Below are positions 18,252 to 26,037 of a DNA stretch of 64,000 bases, in pieces. The notes beneath the pieces are model-generated. The model saw nothing but the letters and a program-made list of their open reading frames with translations. It did no database searches and was not told the DNA's origin. Both the position numbers and the translations under genes were made by a program. The DNA lies in the NCBI RefSeq assembly GCF_014843825.1, contig NZ_JHQR01000216.1:1-64000 (forward strand). The letters run 5' to 3'. Origin of the DNA: Mesorhizobium silamurunense. Its GTDB lineage: Bacteria > Pseudomonadota > Alphaproteobacteria > Rhizobiales > Rhizobiaceae. Each line of letters begins with the position of its first letter. Positions within the stretch are counted from its first letter, which is position 1.

Positions 18252-18490
18252 CGCAAGCTGCCCGTGGTGCTCAGCCGCGACGAGGTTGCCCGTCTCCTCA
18301 ACGCCACCACCTGCCTCAAGCGCCCGCCACGGATTTTGCGGTAGCCTCTCTTGAGACCGCTGTCATTGGGATGCGCAGCGACACCGGCAAGTGCTGCGGC
18401 CATCAGGCCGCGCTGTCGGTCGCCTATGGCGCGGTAGCTGCTGGCCATCTTGCCGAACTCGGCTCCATGACACGCCGCAAGGCGTCCTGA
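18252..18490 (+). pseudogene. Tyrosine recombinase fragments
   Basis: From 18252 the frame reads RKLPVVLSRDEVARLLNATT then CLK and is lost; near 18400 it resumes HQAALSVAYGA followed by HLAELGSMTRRKAS. These match the start of the catalytic domain of IS91-associated phage-type integrases (LPVVLSRDEVARLLDAT..LKHQAALAVAYGAGLR). About 60 unrelated bases separate the pieces. This fragment replaces the 5' end of repC and is on the opposite strand. Confidence 0.6.
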
Positions 18491-18687
18491 TGTCAGAACC
18501 ACGCTGTTTCTGGCGAAATAGGTTGGAGACGTGCCGGACCCACTTTGAACCTACTGACTTTCGATCAGACGGCCGGGTGCTCGATGCAGGCGAGCGCACG
18601 CTTCGAGATCGGATCATGTTGGTCACACTAGGAAAATTGTAATCTTCGTGCTACATAATTGCCTAATCTGCAGTGCGAAGGTGTCAA

Positions 18688-19017
18688 ATGCCCACTCCAC
18701 ACAATCCTCCAGCCGCTGTTAGACGCGCCCTGCGCAAGCTGGGAGCGGATATCCACGATGCCCGGCGGCGGCGCAGGCTCCCAATGGCTGTCGTCGCCGA
18801 ACGCGCCTTCACCTCGCGCTCGACCTTGCAACGGGTCGAAGCCGGCGACACCAACGTCAGCATCGGCATATATGCAGGCGTTCTTCAAGCACTCGGCCTG
18901 CTCGATGGTCTGAGCCTGGTGGCCGACATCAGCAATGACAAGGTCGGCCAGGCTCTGGCCAGCGCGGAACTACCCAAGCACGTCCATCTTAAGCGGCCAC
19001 CCGGGACGTCGCGATGA
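18688..19017 (+). CDS. hipB: HipB-like XRE antitoxin/regulator
   Basis: A 109-residue protein with an XRE helix-turn-helix (MAVVAERAFTSRSTLQRVEA). The gene overlaps the next one by 4 bp, the usual HipBA arrangement, where HipB binds the operon promoter and neutralises HipA. ATG 18688 follows GAAGGTG at 5 bp; a GTG at 18673 is less likely. Family members act as dimers. Confidence 0.85.
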   Translation: MPTPHNPPAAVRRALRKLGADIHDARRRRRLPMAVVAERAFTSRSTLQRVEAGDTNVSIGIYAGVLQALGLLDGLSLVADISNDKVGQALASAELPKHVHLKRPPGTSR

Positions 19018-20261
19018 CTGACTTCGAGGTCCATATCGATCTTGGCGGCCACACGCGTCCCGTCGGGCTGGCGAGGAGTAATCGCGGCCGCGGCACGGAG
19101 ACGATCCTCTTCGAATATGACAGCGGATGGCTCAAGGATTCGGACCGGTTCTCCCTCGAACCCGCTCTCGCGCTGACCCGCGGTGCCTTTGCCCCCCCTG
19201 CCGGACTGGCCACATTCGGCTCGATCGGTGACTCCGCTCCCGACACTTGGGGACGACGCCTCATGCAGCGTTCCGAGCGTCGCCTGGCGGAGCGCGATGG
19301 ACGTGCCGTTCGCACCCTTATGGAGAGCGATTACCTTCTCGGCGTCGCGGATGAGACGAGGCTTGGCGCTCTCCGCTTCCGATGGGTCGGCGAAGAGGTT
19401 TACCAAGCGCCGATCCATGACGGCGTCCCTGCACTCATCGAACTCGGGCGGCTTCTACAAATCACCGAGCGAATCCTTCGGGATGAGGAGACGGATGAAG
19501 ATCTCCGACTGATCTTTGCCCCTGGCTCTTCCCTGGGTGGCGCGCGGCCGAAGGCGTCGGTCATCGACCAACACGGCCATCTCGCAATCGCCAAGTTTCC
19601 CAAGGAGACAGATGACTACAGCATAGAGACCTGGGAAGAGATCGCATTGCGCATGGCCGGCCAGGCCGGCATCACCACGCCGCAGCACGATCTTATCAAA
19701 GTCGCCGGCAAGCCGGTCATGCTGTCGAGACGCTTCGATCGCGACGGCACGATCCGTATCCCGTTCCTGTCCGCGATGGCGATGATGGGAGCCAAGGACG
19801 GTGAGCACGGCAGCTACCCCGAGATGGTCGATGCACTCACGCAACATGGCGCCCACGGAAAACCCGATGCGCATGCGCTTTATCGCCGTGTCGTCTTCAA
19901 CGTGCTTATTTCCAACGTCGATGATCACCTGCGCAACCACGGCTTCCTTTGGTCGGGGAAGGCCGGATGGTCGCTCTCGCCTGCCTACGACATCAATCCC
20001 GTCCCGACTGATCTCAAACCACGGGTTCTGACGACCAATATCGACCTCGACGACGGTACGTGTTCTCTCGATCTGCTGGAGGCGGCATCGGAATTCTTTG
20101 GACTCACGCTCGCGCAGGCGCGAACGATCATCAAGGAAGTCGCGACGGTGACCACGACGTGGCGTGATACGGCCAAGGCGGTGGGCGCGCGGTCGGCCGA
20201 GATCAACCGAATGGCGAGCGCCTTTGAGCACGATGATCTCAATAGGGCGCTGGCGCTCTAA
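19014..20261 (+). CDS. hipA: HipA-family Ser/Thr kinase toxin
   Basis: A 415-residue kinase. The glycine loop GSSLGGARPKASV is near residue 170, the catalytic loop VLISNVDDHLRNHGF near 300, and the DFG-equivalent AYDINP follows. Classic HipA phosphorylates glutamyl-tRNA synthetase and stops growth; the target of this branch is unknown. The kinase residues look intact, so the module could be active. It lies between repC debris and a ligase scrap, consistent with a plasmid or island stability module. Confidence 0.9.
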   Translation: MTDFEVHIDLGGHTRPVGLARSNRGRGTETILFEYDSGWLKDSDRFSLEPALALTRGAFAPPAGLATFGSIGDSAPDTWGRRLMQRSERRLAERDGRAVRTLMESDYLLGVADETRLGALRFRWVGEEVYQAPIHDGVPALIELGRLLQITERILRDEETDEDLRLIFAPGSSLGGARPKASVIDQHGHLAIAKFPKETDDYSIETWEEIALRMAGQAGITTPQHDLIKVAGKPVMLSRRFDRDGTIRIPFLSAMAMMGAKDGEHGSYPEMVDALTQHGAHGKPDAHALYRRVVFNVLISNVDDHLRNHGFLWSGKAGWSLSPAYDINPVPTDLKPRVLTTNIDLDDGTCSLDLLEAASEFFGLTLAQARTIIKEVATVTTTWRDTAKAVGARSAEINRMASAFEHDDLNRALAL

Positions 20262-20263
20262 AT

Positions 20264-20386
20264 TTAGAGATCATGCTGGCGCGCTGTGATTGCCTTGCGC
20301 AGCGCCGCGAAGTTGGAGAGACTTCCCTCGTTCAGGACGACAACCTCACCGTCGATGACCGCGCTGTCCACTGGAATTTCGCTCAT
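20264..20386 (-). pseudogene. ATP-dependent DNA ligase (LigD-type) fragment
   Basis: About 38 residues, EIPVDSAVIDGEVVVLNEGS and following, match the nucleotidyl-transferase motif III region of LigD-type DNA ligases (SAVIDGEVVVLNE). The active-site lysine motif and all later motifs are absent. It abuts the end of hipA. Confidence 0.65.
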
Positions 20387-20492
20387 CGCGCGAACTTCAC
20401 ATCGTTTAGGCTCCTTAGAGCATCGTGATTTCCGGTGCCAGCGGCGGCGCGCCTTAACGTCGATGCCCACTGGTTCGGTCCGTGTCGAGCCT

Positions 20493-21265
20493 TCAAACCA
20501 TCGCGTAGGCAATGTCGAGCGGAACGCGGTGATCATCGACCGCCCGAACGCCGGCGGTGTTCTCGGCCAGAACAAGCGATGCCTTCCGTTCCTGTTCCGA
20601 CATGTAGCCGCCCCAAAGGGCGACCACCCCGTTGGTCACCATCACATCAGCTTCTCCGATCGACGGCCATGCCTCGGAGCGCAGGGCACTCACAATTTCG
20701 CGCCTGATACTGGCATCGTCATGGAATGAGACCGGGCGAGGCAGGCTCTTCCTGACGGAAGCCAGCGCACGCACCAGGTCCGCCCGGGCGACGACCCCCA
20801 CGACGCGTTCGCTATTGACGACGAAGACGCGCCGGGTGCGATTGACGTCAAGCAGTGCGGCGATTTCGTCGATCGGGTGCTCAACGAAACGGTGACCACT
20901 TTTCTGGTCATGACGTCCGTCACATGGATGGAGTGCGACCTTAAATAGTCCGCCGCGAGCGCCGTATTGTTGCCGAAGAGCTGAAACCACCAAGAACGCC
21001 GCGGTGTGGCTTTCCCGATTTCCGCTCTGTGGATCAGGTCTTCCTCGCTTACGATCCCGAGCAGCACACCCTGGTCGATCACCGCAACGGCGCTCAAATC
21101 GCGCGTGACGAGGAGGTCGCACACTTCGTCCAATGTGCTGTCCGGCCCCACCGCGACTACTGGTGACGTCATGATGTCCATTGCGATCAGCGCCCGCGCC
21201 CTGCCGCGAGGCCGAACGCCAGGCCACGAAGGCACCTGGTAGCTATCGCGTTTGGACCTATCCAT
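20493..21265 (-). pseudogene. CBS-CBS-BON domain protein, frameshifted
   Basis: Starts MDRSKRDSYQVPS at 21265. The first CBS domain reads AMDIMTSPVVAVGPDSTLDE. The second begins VTDVMTRKVVTVS, and there a single missing base near 20885-20900 shifts the frame; the next frame continues EHPIDEIAALLDVNRTRRVF, then a BON domain ending WGGYMSEQERKASLVLAEN. Such proteins are cytoplasmic sensors of unknown ligand, often stress-linked. If the frameshift is a sequencing error the protein would be about 257 residues. The motif at 21395-21434 lies 129 bp upstream. Confidence 0.75.
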
Positions 21266-21370
21266 CGTGTGCGGGCCTCGCCGCGCCTTTCGCAAGATTT
21301 CGCACTCTCGCCGCTTTGAATCGTCAGCGTCGGCCGCCAAGCCGTGGCGAAAGCTTCGCCCTTTCATTTA

Positions 21371-21402
21371 TGCAGTACAAACGAATATGCAGTACAAACG
21401 AA
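21371..21402 (+). repeat. Tandem 17-bp repeat
   Basis: TGCAGTACAAACGAA occurs at 21371-21385 and again at 21388-21402. The second copy runs into the 40-bp motif at 21395, so the CAAACGAA box is doubled here (21378 and 21395). Confidence 0.8.
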
Positions 21403-21434
21403 ATTTATTGTCGCTTTAGCATAACTTTTTTGCA
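21395..21434 (+). promoter_or_regulatory. 40-bp shared operator-like motif, copy 1
   Basis: One of five ungapped copies in the window. Invariant positions across all five are CAAACG (1-6), A8, TT (10-11), A13, G16, T22, A29, TT (33-34) and TG (37-38). Position 1 faces the start of the CBS-BON gene (21265), 129 bp away. Probably a LysR-type binding site (inference). Confidence 0.6.
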
Positions 21435-21582
21435 TCGTAATTTCGATACCGGCGAGCGGCATCGGCCCTTCCCTTTTCCGGATTCGATATCCATTTTCGA
21501 GGGATCGAGCCATCGTGCCGGGGCGTGCTGGCATTCAGTAGACGGTGATATCGCTCCCGAAAGCGTCGGAACAGGGGATTGA

Positions 21583-21885
21583 ATGATGATCACTGGAGCC
21601 CAATGCCGCGCCGCTCGCGCGTTGGTCGAATGGACCCGCGAAAAGCTCGCCAGCAACTCAGGTGTGGATGCGTTGGTCATCGAAGAATTCGAGCGTCGGA
21701 TCACGCTCCCGGACGGAGACATCTGCGACAGGCTACGGACGGCACTCGAAAGCGCCGGGGCAGTTTTCATTGCGGAGAACGGTGGCGGTATCGGCGTTCG
21801 CCTCAAGCTCAACCGCTCGGAAGTCAGGCGAATTGGCGTTCTCGAAAATGAAGGTGGGATCGTCGGGATAGATGCCGTTCCATAG
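21583..21885 (+). CDS. XRE-like small transcriptional regulator
   Basis: A 100-residue protein with an HTH-like N-terminus (ITGAQCRAARALVEWTREKL) and the typical tail AVFIAENGGGIGVRLK that is common in rhizobial single-domain regulators. GGGG at 21573 gives spacing for ATG 21583. Genes of this family regulate close neighbours; no specific target is evident. Confidence 0.75.
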   Translation: MMITGAQCRAARALVEWTREKLASNSGVDALVIEEFERRITLPDGDICDRLRTALESAGAVFIAENGGGIGVRLKLNRSEVRRIGVLENEGGIVGIDAVP

Positions 21886-21985
21886 GCTCAGGTTTCCGAG
21901 CATCGATGAATTCACGGTCGCAGCCCCCTCGATGGACAATTCAGAATCCCGCATTGGCTGACCAGGTGCAAGCAAGGAGAGCGTC

Positions 21986-22192
21986 ATGAAGGTTATGTGG
22001 GGTGATCTCACGGAGGAGGAGCAAACAGCGCTTAAGCGCATGAATCGCGGACCCTACCCGGCTCTCTCGAAAGCATTGGCCGAACGTCTCGTCTTCCTCG
22101 GGCTGGCGGAAGAGAGATCGCGCGGAACCGGCATAAACAGGACTGGAAGAGAACTGGTGATAAACACGTTGCTCGGCGTTCGTCCCGAATAG
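21986..22192 (+). CDS. 68-aa protein of unknown function
   Basis: A short charged protein starting MKVMWGDLTEEEQTALKRMN. The ribosome site AAGGAGAG lies just before ATG 21986, which supports real translation. The middle (LSKALAERLVFLGLAEERS) looks like a small winged-helix segment, but I cannot assign a family. Confidence 0.6.
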   Translation: MKVMWGDLTEEEQTALKRMNRGPYPALSKALAERLVFLGLAEERSRGTGINRTGRELVINTLLGVRPE

Positions 22193-22490
22193 CTCAAGAG
22201 TGGCACCGCTGAGGCGGCTGCCTTGACTTCCGGGATTGCTTCCCCAACTATGGTCTTATGAATGCCGCCGCTAAAATTCTTTGTGATTTTCTTTTCCGGG
22301 TTTGCCCCATCGCGGGATCGTAACCTCCGGCTCGGCCGCCATGTGCTCCGAGCCGAGGGGCATGACTTCCATCGACATGGGATGATCCGCAGGGGACTGC
22401 ACGGCCCCGGACATCGCCGCTTCAAGCTAAAAAATCTCCCCGAAATGGCCAGTTCCGCCACCCTTGATGGCGGCTGGCTCATTGAAAATT
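22193..22490. other. Gap without recognised gene
   Basis: Open frames on both strands overlap here but none has a ribosome site or recognisable motif. It probably holds the promoter for the Rnk-like gene. Confidence 0.35.
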
Positions 22491-22967
22491 ATGAGAATTC
22501 AAATGCAACACAACACGAAGACCCGGCGTAAGCCCAATATCCGCATCTCGCAGTCGGACCATGCACGTTTATCGGTGCTTGCGAGCACTGTGGCCGCTCG
22601 AAATCCGGAGGCTTCCGATGAACTGCTTGCCGAACTCGAGCGCGCACGCATCGTCGCCGATGGTTGGGTCTCCGCTGGCACCGTCCGGATGGGTTCGACT
22701 GTGACGTTCAAGCCCGACACTGGCGATCGGAAAACGATCACACTGGTTTTTCCTGGCGATGCGGACATCTCTGAAGGCAAGGTTTCAATCCTTACACCGA
22801 TTGGCACGGCCCTGATCGGCCTCTCGGCTGGACAGTCGATTATGTGGACCGCCCGAGACGGGCGCCGGCACGAATTGTTGGTCCTTGCCGTGAACCAGCC
22901 CGCCCCGGAAGGCGATGGAGCCGAGCGGCTCGCACCTGCGTCTCCAACGATTGCGGCGAGTGTCTAG
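22491..22967 (+). CDS. Rnk/GreA-like nucleoside diphosphate kinase regulator
   Basis: A 158-residue protein. The N-terminus NIRISQSDHARLSVLAS is the short Rnk coiled-coil, and the C-terminal part ITLVFPGDADISEGKVSIL then TPIGTALIGLSAGQSIMW is the GreA/GreB FKBP-like domain. Rnk proteins bind RNA polymerase near the secondary channel without cleaving RNA (family knowledge). ATGs at 22491 and 22503 are both possible. A second member follows 160 bp downstream. Confidence 0.85.
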   Translation: MRIQMQHNTKTRRKPNIRISQSDHARLSVLASTVAARNPEASDELLAELERARIVADGWVSAGTVRMGSTVTFKPDTGDRKTITLVFPGDADISEGKVSILTPIGTALIGLSAGQSIMWTARDGRRHELLVLAVNQPAPEGDGAERLAPASPTIAASV

Positions 22968-23127
22968 ACATGGGCATCTCCGTACGTCTCCTCAATCATG
23001 CGGGGAGCCTGATCGCGGGAGGCTAACCCCTGCGCCGGCCTATCTAGGTTCGGCGCAGGGGCGGCTTCCACATCCGATCAATTGCCTAGCGCCGGATTCC
23101 CTTTCATGGACCGGCTGGAGACCAGCC

Positions 23128-23691
23128 ATGCCCACTACCGACACCTGTCAACTGACGACCAAGGACTACACCATTCTTGAGGTGATACGGGAGCGCCATC
23201 CGATCCGCGACGAAACCTTCTCGACTATTCTTCAACGGAAGATTTCGAGCGCAGTTGTAATGTTTCGGGAAGACATCCCGGCAAACGTCGTGACACTCAG
23301 CAGCCGCGTGGCTTATCGGGTGAACGACGGCCCTGCCGAAACCCGCATCGTGGCCCATGACCAGATGCGCGGTCTGGTCGGCATGCTTTTGCCTATCACC
23401 AATCCACGCGGCCTGGCGTTGCTCGGTCTGGCCGAGGGTCAGTCCATGTGCATTCCGACAGCGGACGGCAGCCTTGAAACGCTGACCGTGCATGAAGTGG
23501 TTTATCAACCAGAAGCCGCAAGGCGCGAGAGACTGAAGCTGGCGGGAGTTGCTGCGCCGGGCTCGTACCGGCTGGGCGGACCGGGTCTGCGTGTCGTCCA
23601 TCGTTCCGATGAACCGCACGACGAAGCTCAGAGCAAGGTTGCGGCGGCCTTCGATGCCGGGTTCGACGACCCGGGTCCGTCTGCCGCCTGA
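23128..23691 (+). CDS. Second Rnk/GreA-like protein
   Basis: A 187-residue relative of the preceding gene. The N-terminal coiled-coil is shortened and the GreA-C-like domain carries DQMRGLVGMLLPITNPRGLA then LLGLAEGQSMCIPTADG. The last ~50 residues extend beyond the family domain. ATG 23128 follows GGAG at 8 bp. The two tandem copies are diverged, suggesting different partners or targets. Confidence 0.8.
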   Translation: MPTTDTCQLTTKDYTILEVIRERHPIRDETFSTILQRKISSAVVMFREDIPANVVTLSSRVAYRVNDGPAETRIVAHDQMRGLVGMLLPITNPRGLALLGLAEGQSMCIPTADGSLETLTVHEVVYQPEAARRERLKLAGVAAPGSYRLGGPGLRVVHRSDEPHDEAQSKVAAAFDAGFDDPGPSAA

Positions 23692-23699
23692 GAACTCGA

Positions 23700-24245
23700 C
23701 TATCCCGAAGGCTGTGAAGGCGGGTAGACAAGCGTTCCGTCGACCCTGGCCCTCACGCCGTCGGTGAGTTTCGCCGGCTCGACCTTGTCATGGCCCATCA
23801 GATGAAAAACGGTTTCGCCGTGGCTGATCAGATAGTCAGCCACGATTCTCCTGTGACAGCGCCACCAGAGCGTTTCCGAGCACATGACGGCACACCGGCG
23901 CTGCCTGCCGAGGGACACAAGCCGGTTCAAGCCGCCATGAAACTCCGCTGACAGCGCGTAGTCAGCGTAGTTGTGAAAACTCTGATTGATCCAGAATGCG
24001 TTGAGCGTCGGTGGAATGTCGTGTGCCTTGCCGCGCAGGCCGCCAAGCTCGGCAATGTACTCATAACCGATGCCGAATGCTGCCAGGCTTTCCGGAAGCA
24101 CCTCGCTGTTGAATTGCGGATTGGCCCGTGATCGTCTGACGGTCCTTATGTCGACCACCAGGGCGACTTCTCCAACTCGCAGCAGGCCAACAAATTCGAC
24201 AATCGACCGGGTCGAGTGACCGATGGTGTAGAATGGATAAGGCAT
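23700..24245 (-). CDS. DUF488 family protein
   Basis: A 181-residue protein with the DUF488 signatures FYTIGHSTRSIVEFVGLL, LVVDIRTVRRSRANPQF, LGGLRGK and CSETLWWRCHRRIVADYL. The CxE...CHR segment is conserved and may bind metal or nucleic acid; the biochemical role is unknown. Convergent with the Rnk-like gene, 8 bp apart. Confidence 0.87.
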   Translation of the reverse strand: MPYPFYTIGHSTRSIVEFVGLLRVGEVALVVDIRTVRRSRANPQFNSEVLPESLAAFGIGYEYIAELGGLRGKAHDIPPTLNAFWINQSFHNYADYALSAEFHGGLNRLVSLGRQRRCAVMCSETLWWRCHRRIVADYLISHGETVFHLMGHDKVEPAKLTDGVRARVDGTLVYPPSQPSG

Positions 24246-24307
24246 GTTCGGTCAATCCGTAGCGATCCGTCCTTCCAGCCACTTGGCTTCGCGCCTGGGA
24301 GCAACGA

Positions 24308-25153
24308 TCATTTCACAACTTGCTTCAGGCCGCGCAGCGCCTCCTGCACGTCGGCTCGCGCCTCGCTTGCTTCCGGATAGACGGCATAGGCCGGGATAGG
24401 TGAACTCCGGCGCACCTTCCACGACCTCCAGCTGCCCCGTCTCGATATAAGGAGCTGCGGCGCCCCTGCGGAAATATCCCATGCCACCGGCGCGCAGGAT
24501 GTAGCTCAGCCCGAGTGGACCGAGGCCAACCATCAATCCCGGCTCGCCAAAGGCAGAGGAACTGGCATCATGCTGGGCCGCAAACAGCGGCCCCCAGTCG
24601 ACATAGACATAGTGCTTGGAGCCGGCAGGTTCTCCGTCTCTGTCGGCCGTCCGGACCAGGACGAGTTGCTCCTCGACGAGAAGCTCTACCCTGAAACCCG
24701 GGAGCAGCTTCGGCGCGTAAAGCACCGCGATATCGAGGACCCCGGTCCTGAGCTGCTCGATGAGCTGGTCCGGCACGCCGACCTGTGCGTGGATGGCGAT
24801 TTCCGGCCTCGCCTTCCGCATCCAGACCAGCCAGTCCAGAAGAAGCGGGTTCCAGAGGCTCAGCTCGCCGCCCAGCGCCACCACACTCGTCCGTCCCGAG
24901 GGGATTGCGAGCTGGTGGCGAGCCCGTTCCCAGATCTGCACGAACGACTGGGCGAACCGCTCGAACTCGCGCCCGGCCGGCGTCAGTTGCGCGCCGTTGC
25001 GGTTACGGATGAAGAGCGACGTCCGAGCTCGTCCTCCAACGTGCGGATGCGCGCGCTCACAGTGGTCTGCGTCACGTGAAGGCGATCCGCAGCCTTCAGG
25101 AAACTGCCCGAATGGACGATTTCAAGGAAAGTGCGCGCTCGATCGATGTCCAC
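24308..25153 (-). pseudogene. LysR-family regulator with two frameshifts
   Basis: Close relative of the LysR gene at 39997. The HTH region MDIDRARTFLEIVHSGSFLK then VTQTTVSARIRTLEDELGR is intact. One missing base near 25018-25024 shifts the frame before FIRNRNGAQLTPAGREF, and an extra base near 24388-24396 shifts it again before AYAVYPEASEARADVQEAL. The GTG start at 25153 follows AGGAGGAG. Restoring both frames gives a normal-length protein, so decay is recent or the bases are errors. The shared 40-bp motif ends 16 bp upstream. Confidence 0.8.
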
Positions 25154-25169
25154 CGACTCCTCCTATTAA

Positions 25170-25209
25170 TGCAATAATTTTGCATTCATACAGCATTTAA
25201 TTCCGTTTG
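25170..25209 (-). promoter_or_regulatory. 40-bp shared operator-like motif, copy 2 (reverse)
   Basis: Reads on the minus strand with position 1 at 25209. It lies in the divergent spacer between the LysR pseudogene (start 25153) and the 5-FCL gene (25271), 61 bp from the latter. It has the same orientation relative to LysR as copy 4 at 39948. Confidence 0.6.
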
Positions 25210-25270
25210 CCTTCTTGTTTCCTGCGGAGCACGTTCCAGCAAACATGTGGGCACGGACACGGAGCTGGCG

Positions 25271-25933
25271 ATGGCCGAGAAGAGATACACCGACCCTGAA
25301 ATCCACGAATACGCATCCCCGCCCTGCTTCGCGCACGAGCTTTCGCCCGAGTATGGCGGGCATTCGGAGCTTGGAGAATCCTGGAGCGAAAACTTGCGCT
25401 GGCGCAAGGCGGAGCGGCAGAGGCTGATCGAGGAGCGCCTCGCCATCGACGCCGATGACAGGAAGATCAAGTCGGACCGCATCGCATCGCGCCTCGATCT
25501 TGCCATCGGCAAGGTCAGCGGGCGCATCGTCAGCGGCTATTGGCCGTTCCGCGGCGAGCCCGACCTTCGCAACTGGGCGATCAAGGTCGTCGAGCGGGGC
25601 GGCCGGATCGCGCTTCCCGTCGTCATCAGGAAGGGCTGGCCGCTGGAGTTCCGGGTCTGGCGGCCGGGCGATCCGCTCGAGCGCGGCGTTTGGAACATCC
25701 TGGTTCCCTCACGCGGGCCCTCGGTCCTGCCGGATATCGTGATCGCCCCGGTGGTCGGCTTCGACGGAGCGAACTACCGCCTGGGATATGGCGGCGGCTT
25801 CTTCGACAGAACGCTCGCGGCGATGCACAGGCGGCCGTTGGTCCTCGGAGTGGGTTACGCGGGAAGCCGGCTCCGAACGATCCGTCCGCAGCCCCACGAC
25901 ATTGCGATGGACATCATCGTCACGGACGACTGA
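25271..25933 (+). CDS. 5-formyltetrahydrofolate cyclo-ligase family protein
   Basis: A 220-residue protein. The family motifs are visible: RKIKSDRIASRLDLAI, a substrate region YWPFRGEPDLR, and the C-terminal LGYGGGFFDRTLA (the G-Y-G-x-G-x-Y/F-D nucleotide loop). Canonical enzymes convert 5-formyl-THF to methenyl-THF with ATP. An N-terminal extension of ~45 residues (YASPPCFAHELSPEYGG) is unusual and shared with a stress-associated subgroup. ATG 25271 follows GGAG. It lies 104 bp before ctaD. Confidence 0.82.
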   Translation: MAEKRYTDPEIHEYASPPCFAHELSPEYGGHSELGESWSENLRWRKAERQRLIEERLAIDADDRKIKSDRIASRLDLAIGKVSGRIVSGYWPFRGEPDLRNWAIKVVERGGRIALPVVIRKGWPLEFRVWRPGDPLERGVWNILVPSRGPSVLPDIVIAPVVGFDGANYRLGYGGGFFDRTLAAMHRRPLVLGVGYAGSRLRTIRPQPHDIAMDIIVTDD

Positions 25934-26037
25934 AACACGAAGCAGACAGCGCCTGGTTCCCCGATCGCGACGGCAACTGAACGCCGTCCATCGTGGCAAC
26001 CATCCTGCATGCCTGAATGAAAGGCAGGTAGAGCACC

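Noticed and set aside
17168..20261. Complete repABC replicon
   Set aside because: Only a truncated repC is present; the neighbouring genes are HipB and HipA, not RepA or RepB.
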